Both the position numbers and the translations under genes were made by a program. The notes beneath the pieces were generated by a model. It saw only the letters and a list, made by a program, of their open reading frames with translations, was not told the DNA's origin and made no database searches. A stretch of DNA of 64,000 bases from the NCBI GenBank assembly GCA_003148945.1, contig QGGY01000003.1:310001-374000 (forward strand), written 5' to 3'. Positions 38,001 to 44,705 of this stretch are shown piece after piece. The stretch is from Murimonas intestini. GTDB lineage: Bacteria > Bacillota > Clostridia > Lachnospirales > Lachnospiraceae. Numbering within the stretch: position 1 is the stretch's first letter; each line of letters opens with the position of its first letter.

Positions 38001-38992
38001 CAGATGGGAAATATTTCTTTGGTCATCTGGTCTTTGGCACGGAATTTAAAGATTACAGCGTTAAATTTACTTATCCGGAGGGGTATATTGGAGTGGATGC
38101 CAATGCCGACGGCGATGGCGGAACCTCAGACCCGGCGAAGGATTCACGTTTTGATTCCGACGTGAATGATTTTGCCACAGATGCATCGGGCAATGAGGAC
38201 CGTACAAACGGCTATATCCACAGGATACGTTTGGGTCAGGATATGATTACTGCGACATGGGATGCCGGCGCCAGAAAATACAGTGCCATCGGCGGCTATG
38301 TATGGAACGATGAAAATAAGAATGGCCAGCGGGATGATGATGAAAAGCCGGTTTCCGGTGTGACCGTTATATTGCAGAGCCGCAGGGACAGCAGTTCACC
38401 ATGGGAATATGAATCTGATACAGTGACCGATGAGAACGGCCGGTATGCGTTCCAGAACCTGGAGAGCAGCGGCAGGATCACAAAGGAGTACAGAGTCGTA
38501 TTTGAAGCAGGTCAGGAATTTACCGGTGGCTATGCGACGGCTTACATCAAGCCGGGGTATGGCGAGGAGGATATGGCCTGGAATGCCGGTATTTACAAGT
38601 CGCCAGACATAACCGACCCAGAAACGCCGGAAACACCAGAAATACCAGAGACACCAGAGACACCGGAAACACCAGAAACGCCGGAAACACCGGAGACACC
38701 AGAAACACCGGAAACACCGGAAACATCAGAAACACCGGAAACACCGGAGACACCAGAAACACCGGAAACACTAGAAACACCGAAAACGCCGGAAACGCCG
38801 GAAACGCCAAAAACACCGGTAACGCCGGAAACACCAGAAACGCCAAAAGCACCAGATGAAGAAAAGAGCAATGTGCGTACCGGAGATACAACACCTGTGA
38901 ACATTCTTCTTGGGATAGCTCTTGTCAGTCTGGGTGTGATCGTCGTTATTGTCTGGCGTAAAAAGAAAAAGAATGACGGTGGCAGGAAATAA
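32039..38992 (+). CDS. Giant cell-wall-anchored surface protein with Cna-B and SdrD-B domains
   Basis: Secreted adhesin-like protein of 2317 residues. A signal peptide (about 1-35) is followed by a Thr/Glu-rich low-complexity stretch to about 115 and a probable fimbrial-type beta domain. About four Cna-B-like modules start near residues 477, 587, 711 and 838; a large beta-rich middle comes next. Four SdrD-B-like repeats (GDYVWxDxNxNGxQD pattern) start near 1627, 1786, 1938 and 2081. A Pro-Glu-Thr repeat stalk runs from about 2195 to 2272. The end has a sortase signal, NVRTGD, then a helix (2289-2306) and RKKKK. The motif is not LPXTG. AAGGAGG precedes the ATG. It interrupts the usual spoIIIAH-asp23 order; no sortase gene is in the window. 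Confidence 0.9.
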   Translation: MKYKKGLAKRLMALFLACVMIISLGNGFSMQAAAQMPQLETSQPEQTDAMEQTGAAVTEAQAETTAPETSSESTGGASNVLGTESSAETQASAETETETESEETAFMSLDDTSSSFVIEGSVNTVQNLSASVLSGESFDYIIGYTVPPIQDGDSYSAAAIQIELPEHLSVVPDADNFNQLSVNGQDVKSSYMLERTLVIKLDQSLMTGEPKTVTIKFQTDNFKWKNGSEITLNPVLTGNKSGGASVTGKLAENAKPVVTVTTDDGWMIDKTVGSVSSDDAYYYAPYTVKVINTKSGTAADEDRLGRLDVAGMQVIDMLPLAYAGSINADGQHIGYAVNGAQAEIIDVKMGETALTNGTDYTVSGDNGQIVFKRTAVSAADGKYTKAGTPISATYTYTVKYPKAAYITPSNESKAEEYWLQNTAILKYTLLGQNEATDKDTAEIVLGEKEKSDGTVESIAAGQEPVFDKANLYDDEKGNVSIIKQVKWQGMDTPAKDVEFALYAVSGRGQAHDENSTAAATLKTDGQGNAKSKPLDAGWYELVETKVPEGYAKAPSYWVEIKNNEESTTLYNENGDALGNTIVNEADKGKFILYKYDGDESTNQSSLTQLDQAQFTIERKVSDAPEKWEYTVNNDRNQSIITVLDDTNQPGNYHYESGYLEPGTYRITEITTPEYSYDNGGTQQTITFALNGSAQEFEITKGETLNVNAYNSPQGSITLTKYGQYDPDHVDALKTLSGATFKLYKDGACTREIENSLRTADGNGVCRWENLDPGTYYIKETADGKTAVNNAGFEISTEVQSAVIESGALAVRIASADASISDPEKAKIYKDVTFVNQSNAGKIRIVKTNADGAQKLSGAEFKIFAQEGTGWSAVPLQTLTITDATNGVVSDFLKAEITGTKYKIVETHAPEGYTLDGEMVELEQIVTVYPYHEPSLESGADSHNYVTFKNEKDDSMTGLSGKIHKQIREAGDGDNETTFSDDPVTADVSLLSSAYTLEFKVDGYADGENEKPVKELTVTDNRIGLEYIESVNSGSEVYKDLTVTDRDYTINYLTVNSSENKENTAEKPGAEVYIQSSMAEKAAGTWTHLKTLSDVSSEQTISFDGRKVVGVKVVYTNTLEKFSSDGLIINITFANRGEWSTETDHEVRRINNTADITWKDTYLDAAGQVKTREQNKNSNTVLGNVPSFTMKIPEIAIKTEITDSKATFCSGDEINFQVLATNMSLPGEDRILRQPVLSLKLPAQTALDESKDQSSQGFLVRKVAAGSSVIIPQSLYTVTAIEVPAALKDQGGDSYGEDANYTTTQYAFAFADNDMTTLEEGESIQIEFRGYISYESKSGFDLVIPAYLSSSAKIPKSSENPKGLSFVPYNQTLYENPVTDELVGDDLSYINDTASRAVTDATDVKLLKSIGVKGDDGQIRWLSRGAVATVHPAGEIYYKLTLYNYSDAYIETAKFVDVFPGPDDTYITSMSQGRGTDIPFGPGYENMTLLNASAGGNITWYSTDYDFSTRSGSETTGILQPLYYMQSDWSNWSGGIMSNATALGAEVDFTNGGAAEGLEPSGSYEIIISMRAPGYTADKISEYYGRFMDNSAAVSVVKAGAASSGNATIPENDRMEPNKVRAAMDLPTGSIGDYVWFDSNANGMQDSGEAPVEGMTVELWQTRYHTFNSSVRRETKMLQSTVTDQDGKYLFSGLPCQYLTDGSTEGSQNPSDYVGGEYYTYQVKFIRGERYDGYTFTEQEAGGDRAADSDPDVNGETKDIQLKVISNADGSLSGESNMTIDAGIFTSYALGDYVWLDSNCNGVQDDGETGVPDVPVFLYKVDGPDGEVAKDQDAIRTVTDKDGRYWFDNLMEGYYVAEFDISSLKKLTDDGYTYRYDFTQVQDTSRGEMAADSDARHAVDKDGRIRRTNVITLTEEALRSAGLEEHTDARWDAGLVTCSAIGGYVFDDQDYDDLQSIYIPLEGTLVELFEVNPDGSLSDQPAAAQVVGADGKYFFGHLVFGTEFKDYSVKFTYPEGYIGVDANADGDGGTSDPAKDSRFDSDVNDFATDASGNEDRTNGYIHRIRLGQDMITATWDAGARKYSAIGGYVWNDENKNGQRDDDEKPVSGVTVILQSRRDSSSPWEYESDTVTDENGRYAFQNLESSGRITKEYRVVFEAGQEFTGGYATAYIKPGYGEEDMAWNAGIYKSPDITDPETPETPEIPETPETPETPETPETPETPETPETPETSETPETPETPETPETLETPKTPETPETPKTPVTPETPETPKAPDEEKSNVRTGDTTPVNILLGIALVSLGVIVVIVWRKKKKNDGGRK
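38625..38855 (+). repeat. PET-repeat coding region in the surface protein
   Basis: Tandem 9-bp units coding Pro-Glu-Thr, with Ile, Ser, Lys, Leu and Val variants. They form a wall-spanning stalk before the sortase signal. Such repeats are prone to length change between strains. Confidence 0.93.
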
Positions 38993-39011
38993 TTGATAAG
39001 CAAAAAGTATC

Positions 39012-39150
39012 GTAACTGGTAACTGTTCAGCCTTCCACTGCATCGCGAAGCGTAGTTACATATAATCGCCTTCGGCGATGGGATTTTTGCACCCTTGAAT
39101 CATTTTCTTACGGTCTGTGCAGTAAATGCACAGACCTGCTGAATAGTTAC
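39012..39150 (+). repeat. Small mobile repeat, second type, with 8-bp target duplication
   Basis: A 139-bp element bounded by the direct repeat AAAGTATC (39004-39011 and 39151-39158). The ends are GTAACT...GTTCAGC and, on the opposite strand, GTAACTATTCAGC; the left end carries an extra GTAACTG. The interior has two hairpins (TCGCCTTCGGCGA, and CTGTGCAGTAAATGCACAG). It has no coding capacity. It sits 20 bp after the surface-protein stop and may serve as its terminator. Confidence 0.75.
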
Positions 39151-39206
39151 AAAGTATCATCTAATTGGAGCTGCCGCACTAAGTGATTAATGCGCAGCTC
39201 CTTTTT

Positions 39207-39348
39207 GTTGCTGTTCACTTCGTGACCAGTAACACGCTCCGCGATGCACAGAAACGGCAAAAACCGCTGTTTCGCGCTGCAACTCTCGGGATTTTCGTGC
39301 AAATACGCACGAAAACACCTCGCGGGATGGTGACGTGTGAACAGTAAC
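39207..39348 (+). repeat. Dispersed inverted-terminal repeat, copy B (complete)
   Basis: A 142-bp element with ends GTTGCTGTTCAC and GTGAACAGTAAC, flanked by the 8-bp direct repeat TCCTTTTT (39199-39206 and 39349-39356). The interior contains TTTTCGTGC/GCACGAAAA and other pairings, so it can fold into a long cruciform. It has the form of a non-autonomous transposable element (MITE). It lies 39 bp upstream of the prfC promoter. Confidence 0.88.
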
Positions 39349-39387
39349 TCCTTTTTGACTGCAAATAATAACTGCAGCAATAAACCA

Positions 39388-39417
39388 TTGACAACACCCA
39401 GATAACCTTGCTAGAAT
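39388..39417 (+). promoter_or_regulatory. Sigma-A promoter of prfC
   Basis: TTGACA and TAGAAT with an 18-bp spacer, about 100 bp before the prfC start. Confidence 0.75.
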
Positions 39418-39515
39418 AGTTTAGGTTTACGTAGAGTGGATATTTCTGGCTTTTTGTGAATAATCAGCCAGGAAATACAAAAAATATATTCAGAACAGAC
39501 AATGGAGGAATAAAA

Positions 39516-41102
39516 GTGACTGATATCACAAAAGAAATAGAGAAACGCCGGACGTTTGCTATCATTTCACACCCGGATGCCGGTAAGACGACACTGACGG
39601 AAAAATTCCTGCTTTATGGCGGGGCGATCAATCTGGCGGGCAGTGTAAAAGGAAAGGCTACTGCCAGGCATGCGGTGTCGGACTGGATGGAGATTGAGAA
39701 GGAGAGAGGTATTTCTGTCACTTCTTCCGTGCTTCAGTTTAATTATGACGGGTTCTGCATCAATATCCTGGATACCCCGGGGCATCAGGACTTTTCAGAG
39801 GATACTTACCGTACACTCATGGCTGCGGATTCCGCAGTGATGGTTATCGACGCGTCCAAGGGCGTCGAGGCGCAGACGAGAAAGCTTTTTAAGGTATGTG
39901 TCATGCGCCATATCCCCATATTTACATTTATCAATAAGCTGGACCGGGATGCCAATGATACCTTTGAGCTGCTGGATGAGATAGAAAAGGAACTTGGGAT
40001 CGCCACATGTCCAATTAACTGGCCTATCGGGTCAGGAAAGAATTTTAAAGGGGTTTATGACAGAAACACCAGAAAGGTGACAATCTATACAGATACAGAG
40101 AAAGGCACAAAGGAAGGGACTGCGACAGAAATTGACGTGGATTCACCGGAGCTGGAAGCCTTTATCGGCATGGAGAACAAAGAACAGCTCATGGAGGAGA
40201 TAGAGCTTCTGGATGGAGCCAGTGCAGAGTTTGACCAGGATATGGTCAATATCGGAGAGCTGTCACCGGTCTTCTTTGGATCAGCGCTGACAAACTTTGG
40301 AGTGGAGATCTTTCTGAGAAACTTCCTGGATATGACGAGTTCACCCCTTCCGAGAAAATCAGATGCAGGTGAAGTGGATCCCATGACTAATGATTTCTCA
40401 GCTTTTGTGTTCAAGATACAGGCTAATATGAATAAGGCACACAGGGACAGGATCGCGTTTATGCGTATCTGTTCAGGTGAATTTGATGCGGGCATGGAGG
40501 TATTTCATGTACAGGGCAATAAGAAACTGCGCCTTTCCCAGCCCCAGCAGATGATGGCACAGGAACGCCATATCGTTGACCATGCGTATGCAGGGGATAT
40601 TATAGGTGTGTTTGACCCGGGTATCTTTTCTATTGGTGATACGATCTGCGCTCCGGGACAGAAATTCCAGTATGAGGGGATTCCCACCTTTGCGCCTGAG
40701 CATTTCGCAAGAGTGCGCCAGGTGGATACTATGAAGAGGAAACAGTTTGTCAAGGGCATCAGCCAGATAGCCCAGGAAGGCGCCATCCAGATATTCCAGG
40801 AATTTAATACTGGAATGGAAGAGATCATTGTGGGCGTTGTGGGCGTCCTGCAGTTTGAAGTTCTTAAGTACAGGCTGCAGAATGAATATAATGTAGAGAT
40901 CATCCTGGAAAACCTGCCCTATGAGCATATCAGATGGATCGAAAATAAGGAAATTGACCTGGATATGCTGACAGGCACCTCCGATATGAAGAAGATCAAA
41001 GACCTGAAGGGAAATCCTCTGCTTCTCTGGGTGAATTCATGGAGCATAGGAATGACGCTGGACCGCAACAAAGGGCTTGTCCTGTCGGAATTTGGACGGT
41101 AG
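39516..41102 (+). CDS. prfC: Peptide chain release factor 3
   Basis: Translational GTPase of 528 residues that recycles RF1/RF2 from the ribosome after termination. GTPase motifs are clear: HPDAGKTTLTE (G1, residues 19-29), DTPGHQDFSEDTYRTL (G3) and NKLDRD (G4). The C-terminal part has QFEVLKYRLQNEYNVEI, typical of RF3. The GTG at 39516 is chosen because GGAGG at 39504-39508 is spaced 7 bases from it and the length then matches the family; an upstream in-frame GTG at 39456 has no ribosome site. A single gene with its own promoter. Confidence 0.95.
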   Translation: MTDITKEIEKRRTFAIISHPDAGKTTLTEKFLLYGGAINLAGSVKGKATARHAVSDWMEIEKERGISVTSSVLQFNYDGFCINILDTPGHQDFSEDTYRTLMAADSAVMVIDASKGVEAQTRKLFKVCVMRHIPIFTFINKLDRDANDTFELLDEIEKELGIATCPINWPIGSGKNFKGVYDRNTRKVTIYTDTEKGTKEGTATEIDVDSPELEAFIGMENKEQLMEEIELLDGASAEFDQDMVNIGELSPVFFGSALTNFGVEIFLRNFLDMTSSPLPRKSDAGEVDPMTNDFSAFVFKIQANMNKAHRDRIAFMRICSGEFDAGMEVFHVQGNKKLRLSQPQQMMAQERHIVDHAYAGDIIGVFDPGIFSIGDTICAPGQKFQYEGIPTFAPEHFARVRQVDTMKRKQFVKGISQIAQEGAIQIFQEFNTGMEEIIVGVVGVLQFEVLKYRLQNEYNVEIILENLPYEHIRWIENKEIDLDMLTGTSDMKKIKDLKGNPLLLWVNSWSIGMTLDRNKGLVLSEFGR

Positions 41103-41171
41103 GCCTGGGGAGTGAATAGAAAGAATTTTTGCAGAGACTGTGAAGGTTCTGAACAGTTACCAATATTTTAT

Positions 41172-41199
41172 TTGCAAATAGTTAATTATTTGTTATAAT
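41172..41199 (+). promoter_or_regulatory. Sigma-A promoter of the asp23 gene
   Basis: TTGCAA and a perfect TATAAT with a 16-bp spacer, about 80 bp before the start. Confidence 0.65.
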
Positions 41200-41279
41200 A
41201 AAGGCAGCGTAACTGATAAGATACTGAACAGTTATAAGACAGCATAGTTGTAGTAGAGATAAAGATGGAGGTTATGACC

Positions 41280-41666
41280 ATGGGCAAAGAAGAGAATCAG
41301 GGCAATTATACCGTACAGGCGGATGAAAGCTTTGGACAGGTTCAGATAGCAGATGAAGTGGTTGCCATTATAGCAGGGCTGGCCGCGACGGAAATTGAAG
41401 GGGTTGCCAGCATGGCAGGCAACATCACAAATGAACTGGTATCAAAGCTGGGTATGAAGAAGCTTTCCAAGGGCGTTAAGGTAGTGGTGACAGAAGGTGT
41501 CGTCAACGTAGATGTGGCTATTAATATCAGCTATGGGTACAGTGTTCCGAAGACCAGCAAGAAGGTCCAGGAAAAAGTAAAGGCTTCAATCGAGAACATG
41601 ACTGGACTTTCAGTGGCAGATGTGAATGTACGCATTGCATCTGTGGATATGGACAGCCGCAAATAA
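41280..41666 (+). CDS. Asp23/Gls24 family envelope stress protein
   Basis: Protein of 128 residues of the Asp23/DUF322 family, membrane-associated proteins linked to cell-envelope homeostasis. Family stretches are GQVQIADEVVAIIAGLAATEIEGVASMAGN and VDVAINISYGYSVPKTSKKVQEKVKASIENMTGL. The ATG at 41280 has GGAGG (41267-41271) eight bases upstream; two earlier in-frame ATGs overlap or crowd that site. In related genomes a gene of this family often sits between spoIIIAH and nusB. A mobile repeat has inserted directly after the stop. Confidence 0.93.
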   Translation: MGKEENQGNYTVQADESFGQVQIADEVVAIIAGLAATEIEGVASMAGNITNELVSKLGMKKLSKGVKVVVTEGVVNVDVAINISYGYSVPKTSKKVQEKVKASIENMTGLSVADVNVRIASVDMDSRK

Positions 41667-41667
41667 T

Positions 41668-41809
41668 GTTACTGTTCGCTCCGTGACCAGTAACACGTTC
41701 CGCGATGCACAGAAACGGCAAAAACCGCCGTTTCGCGCTGCAGCCCTCGGGATTTTCGTGCAAATATGCACGAAAACACCTCGCGGGATGGTGACGTGTG
41801 AACAGTAAC
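41668..41809 (+). repeat. Dispersed inverted-terminal repeat, copy C (complete)
   Basis: A 142-bp element, nearly identical inside to copy B, with ends GTTACTGTTCGC and GTGAACAGTAAC, flanked by the 8-bp repeat CAAATAAT (41660-41667 and 41810-41817). The left duplication includes the asp23 stop codon, so the insertion did not change the protein but moved it away from the terminator at 41852. Confidence 0.9.
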
Positions 41810-41851
41810 CAAATAATTCTTTTCGTAAAGAAAAATATGTAGTATAATAAG

Positions 41852-41878
41852 GGATGTCTTTATAAGACATCCTTTTTT
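41852..41878 (+). terminator. Intrinsic terminator between asp23 and nusB
   Basis: Perfect stem GGATGTCTT/AAGACATCC with a short loop and a run of six Ts. A TATAAT (41843-41848) lies immediately before it, so it may also act as a leader attenuator for nusB if that -10 is used. Confidence 0.9.
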
Positions 41879-41942
41879 AGTCTCACAGGAGGCAGCTGCC
41901 GTTTTACTAAATTGATGATAGATAAAATCCCGGAGGATGATG

Positions 41943-42338
41943 ATGAGTAGAAGAGAACTGCGCGAGCATATATTTAAATTATTATTTTTTATAGAATTCC
42001 ATGAAGAGGACGAGATGCCGGAGCAGCTTGCCCTGTATTTTGAACAGATGACCCATCTGGATGAGAAGGACCACATGTACATTGAAGAAAAATATAACCA
42101 TGTGTGTGAACGTATGGAGGATATAGACAAGGCTCTTGACGGAGTGTCACAGGGCTGGAAGGTGAGCAGGATGGGAAAAGTAGACCTGGCTATCTTAAGG
42201 CTGGGGGCTTATGAATTAAAATTTGACGACGAGATACCAACAGGCGTGGCGATCAACGAGGCTGTAGAGCTTGCAAAAATTTACGGCGGAGATGATTCTC
42301 CTGCATTTATTAACGGGATTCTGGCAAAGCTTGTATAA
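41943..42338 (+). CDS. nusB: Transcription antitermination factor NusB
   Basis: RNA-binding antitermination factor of 131 residues acting on rRNA operons. It matches the all-helical NusB family: [14 protein letters not shown] near the start and [51 protein letters not shown] at the end (shown here only as the recognised region, residues about 80-130). The third ATG (41943) is preferred, since GGAGG at 41932-41936 touches the first ATG and is six bases before 41943. First gene of a long same-strand cluster to spoIVB. Confidence 0.94.
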   Translation: MSRRELREHIFKLLFFIEFHEEDEMPEQLALYFEQMTHLDEKDHMYIEEKYNHVCERMEDIDKALDGVSQGWKVSRMGKVDLAILRLGAYELKFDDEIPTGVAINEAVELAKIYGGDDSPAFINGILAKLV

Positions 42339-42372
42339 AGAGCAGCTATTTCCGGATGAAAGGGCAGCATGA

Positions 42373-43593
42373 ATGAAGAATGTTTATAGTGTAGGCCAGG
42401 TAAACAATTATATTAAAAATATGTTTACCCAGGATTTTATGTTGAGCCGGATCTATGTAAAGGGGGAGGTATCGAACTGTAAATACCATACCTCAGGACA
42501 TATATATTTTTCTTTAAAAGATGAAACAGGGACCATCGCATGCGTCATGTTTGCAGGAGCCAGGAAGGGTCTGGCCTTCAGGATGCAGGATGGGCAGAAG
42601 GTAGTGGCGCTGGGAAGCGTCAATGTCTATGAGAGGGACGGGAGATACCAGCTCTACGCCAGGGAGATCATTCTGGAAGGCGCGGGGCTTCTCTATGAGA
42701 AATACGAGGCGCTGAAGAAGGAGCTGGAGGAGATGGGTATGTTCTCTTCTCAGTTTAAACAGCAGATACCGTCCCATATTAAGCGTCTTGGCATTGTCAC
42801 AGCCCCCACAGGGGCTGCAGTCAGGGATATTATGAATATATCCCGCAGGAGGAACCCATATGTACAGCTCGTGCTCTATCCGGCGCTGGTACAGGGTGAG
42901 GGGGCAGCAGACAGCATCGTAAAAGGGATCAGGATGCTTGACGAATATGGTGTAGATACGATTATTGTAGGACGGGGCGGAGGATCCATCGAGGATCTGT
43001 GGGCGTTTAACGAGGAAAAAGTGGCAAGGGCCATTTTTAACTGCAGGACGCCTGTGATCTCTGCCGTGGGGCATGAGACTGATGTGACGATCGCAGACTA
43101 TGTGGCCGACCTGAGGGCTCCCACGCCATCCGCTGCTGCGGAACTGGCCGTGGCAGATGTGCGCCAGGTGACAGAGCGGCTGTCACAGTACCGCTATGCA
43201 TTTTATGGCAGGATGACCGGGCAGATCGAGAGAGCCACGCAGGAGGCAAAGAGGCGCCTGTTAAGGCTGAATTATTTAAGCCCGGAGAATCAGATCAGGG
43301 AGAAAAGACAGAGTCTGATTGATAAAGAGGAAAGGCTGCAGCTTCTCATGAGAAGTGCTCTGGAGGAAAAACGCCACCAGATGATGATCTATGTGGAGCG
43401 GATGAAGGGCCTCTCACCGCTTGACAAGCTCTCGCAGGGATATTCTTACATAGCGGATGAAAGTGGAAGAACAGTAACCAGCATCGATGATGTCAGCGAG
43501 GGTGAGAGGCTTAAGGTTTATGTGACAGATGGATATATCAGGGCGGAAGTAGCCGGGAAGGAGAAGATGACGTGGCAGAAAAAGAAAAACTGA
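42373..43593 (+). CDS. xseA: Exodeoxyribonuclease VII large subunit
   Basis: Nuclease subunit of 406 residues that degrades single-stranded DNA. An N-terminal OB-fold (VKGEVSNCKYHTSGHIYFSLKD region) is followed by the catalytic domain with GIVTAPTGAAVRDI, IIVGRGGGSIEDLWAFNEE and AVGHETDVTIADYVADLRAPTPSAAAE, then a coiled-coil and a short C-terminal segment with LDKLSQGYSYI. It overlaps xseB by 22 bp, the usual arrangement. Confidence 0.96.
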   Translation: MKNVYSVGQVNNYIKNMFTQDFMLSRIYVKGEVSNCKYHTSGHIYFSLKDETGTIACVMFAGARKGLAFRMQDGQKVVALGSVNVYERDGRYQLYAREIILEGAGLLYEKYEALKKELEEMGMFSSQFKQQIPSHIKRLGIVTAPTGAAVRDIMNISRRRNPYVQLVLYPALVQGEGAADSIVKGIRMLDEYGVDTIIVGRGGGSIEDLWAFNEEKVARAIFNCRTPVISAVGHETDVTIADYVADLRAPTPSAAAELAVADVRQVTERLSQYRYAFYGRMTGQIERATQEAKRRLLRLNYLSPENQIREKRQSLIDKEERLQLLMRSALEEKRHQMMIYVERMKGLSPLDKLSQGYSYIADESGRTVTSIDDVSEGERLKVYVTDGYIRAEVAGKEKMTWQKKKN

Positions 43594-43817
43594 CGGAAGA
43601 GAGAAAGCAGGACAGTGAAGAGCTGACTCTTGAGGAGTCTTTTCAGAAATTAGATGAGATGCTTCTGGCGCTGGAGAGCAGGAATATTTCCCTTGAAGAG
43701 TCATTTGCGACGTACCAGAAGGGAATGGAGCTGCTGAAAAGCTGTAATGAGAAAATAGACAGGGTCGAGAAAAAGATGCTGATCTTGAACGAAGAAGGTG
43801 AAGCAGATGAATTTTGA
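43572..43817 (+). CDS. xseB: Exodeoxyribonuclease VII small subunit
   Basis: Small subunit of 81 residues. The core LTLEESFQKLDEMLLALE and SLEESFATYQKGMELLKSC matches the helical-hairpin family that wraps the XseA coiled-coil. The N-terminal extension is acidic and lysine-rich. GTG start inside xseA; its stop overlaps the ispA start. Confidence 0.94.
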   Translation: MAEKEKLTEERKQDSEELTLEESFQKLDEMLLALESRNISLEESFATYQKGMELLKSCNEKIDRVEKKMLILNEEGEADEF

Positions 43818-44694
43818 AGAAATCCGAAAAGAGAGACTGGAACAGATCAACAAAATTATTGAGCTTTATCTTCCAGAAGAGGAAGGGTTCCAGGCAACTG
43901 TCAAGAAAGCTATGAATTACAGCGTGAGAGCCGGCGGAAAGAGGCTGCGCCCTATGCTGATGCAGGAGACGTACAGGCTGTTTGGGGGAGAATCCAGGAT
44001 CATTGAGCCTTTTATGGCGGCCATAGAGATGATCCACACACATTCCCTTGTCCATGATGACCTGCCTGCCATGGATAATGACGAGTACCGAAGAGGAAGG
44101 AAGACAACTCATGTAGAGTTTGGAGAAGCCATGGGGATACTTGCCGGTGACGGACTGCTGAACCTGGCATACGAGACTGCGGCCAGAGCATTTATGATGG
44201 AACCGGACAATCCCCATATCGGCAGGGCCATAGGTGTGCTGGCTGGTAAATCCGGGATATATGGCATGCTGGGAGGGCAGTCTGTAGATGTGGAAGCAGC
44301 CGGACAGGCGGTCAGCCGGGAAAAGCTGGATTTCATATACCGTCTCAAGACAGGAGCGCTGATAGAGGGTTCTATGATGACAGGAGCTATCCTGGCAGGC
44401 GCCTCAGAGGAAAAGGTGGACCTTATAGAGCGCGTGGCTGCCGGTGTGGGGCTGGCATTCCAGATACAGGATGATATACTTGATGTGACCAGCACTGTGG
44501 AGGAGCTTGGAAAGCCGATCAACAGTGATGAGAAGAATAATAAGACCACATATGTTACAATAGAGGGCATTGAGAAAGCGCGCCGGGATGTGAAAGAGAT
44601 ATCTGAGAAGGCTCTGGCCTGGCTGGACGGACTGGAAGAGAAGAATGAATTTTTGAGGGAGCTGGTTCTGCAGCTTATTAACCGCAAAAATTAG
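43807..44694 (+). CDS. ispA: Polyprenyl (farnesyl/geranyl) diphosphate synthase
   Basis: Prenyltransferase of 295 residues that condenses IPP with allylic diphosphates to give farnesyl diphosphate. The first Asp-rich motif DDLPAMD is at about 84-90 and the second, QIQDDILD, near 222. The short-chain type is supported by length and by the neighbour dxs. The ATG at 43807 has a GAAGGTG site and overlaps xseB; a GTG at 43798 would remove that spacing. Confidence 0.93.
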   Translation: MNFEEIRKERLEQINKIIELYLPEEEGFQATVKKAMNYSVRAGGKRLRPMLMQETYRLFGGESRIIEPFMAAIEMIHTHSLVHDDLPAMDNDEYRRGRKTTHVEFGEAMGILAGDGLLNLAYETAARAFMMEPDNPHIGRAIGVLAGKSGIYGMLGGQSVDVEAAGQAVSREKLDFIYRLKTGALIEGSMMTGAILAGASEEKVDLIERVAAGVGLAFQIQDDILDVTSTVEELGKPINSDEKNNKTTYVTIEGIEKARRDVKEISEKALAWLDGLEEKNEFLRELVLQLINRKN

Positions 44695-44705
44695 AAGGTG
44701 AACCT

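Noticed and set aside
38593-39003. Minus-strand ORF rich in Ser-Gly-Val
   Set aside because: It is the antisense reading of the Pro-Glu-Thr codon repeat in the surface protein gene and has no independent support.
39147-39380. Minus-strand ORF across repeat copy B, with look-alikes over copies A and C
   Set aside because: The similar translations (FLPFLCIAERVTGH and variants) arise because the DNA repeat is copied. They lack ribosome sites and run into unrelated flanks; treated as non-coding repeat.
41149-41236. Fragments resembling mobile-repeat ends (CTGAACAGTTAC) upstream of asp23, and one near 51897
   Set aside because: Only 12-14 bp each, with no partner end or target duplication; possibly old solo ends but not claimable.
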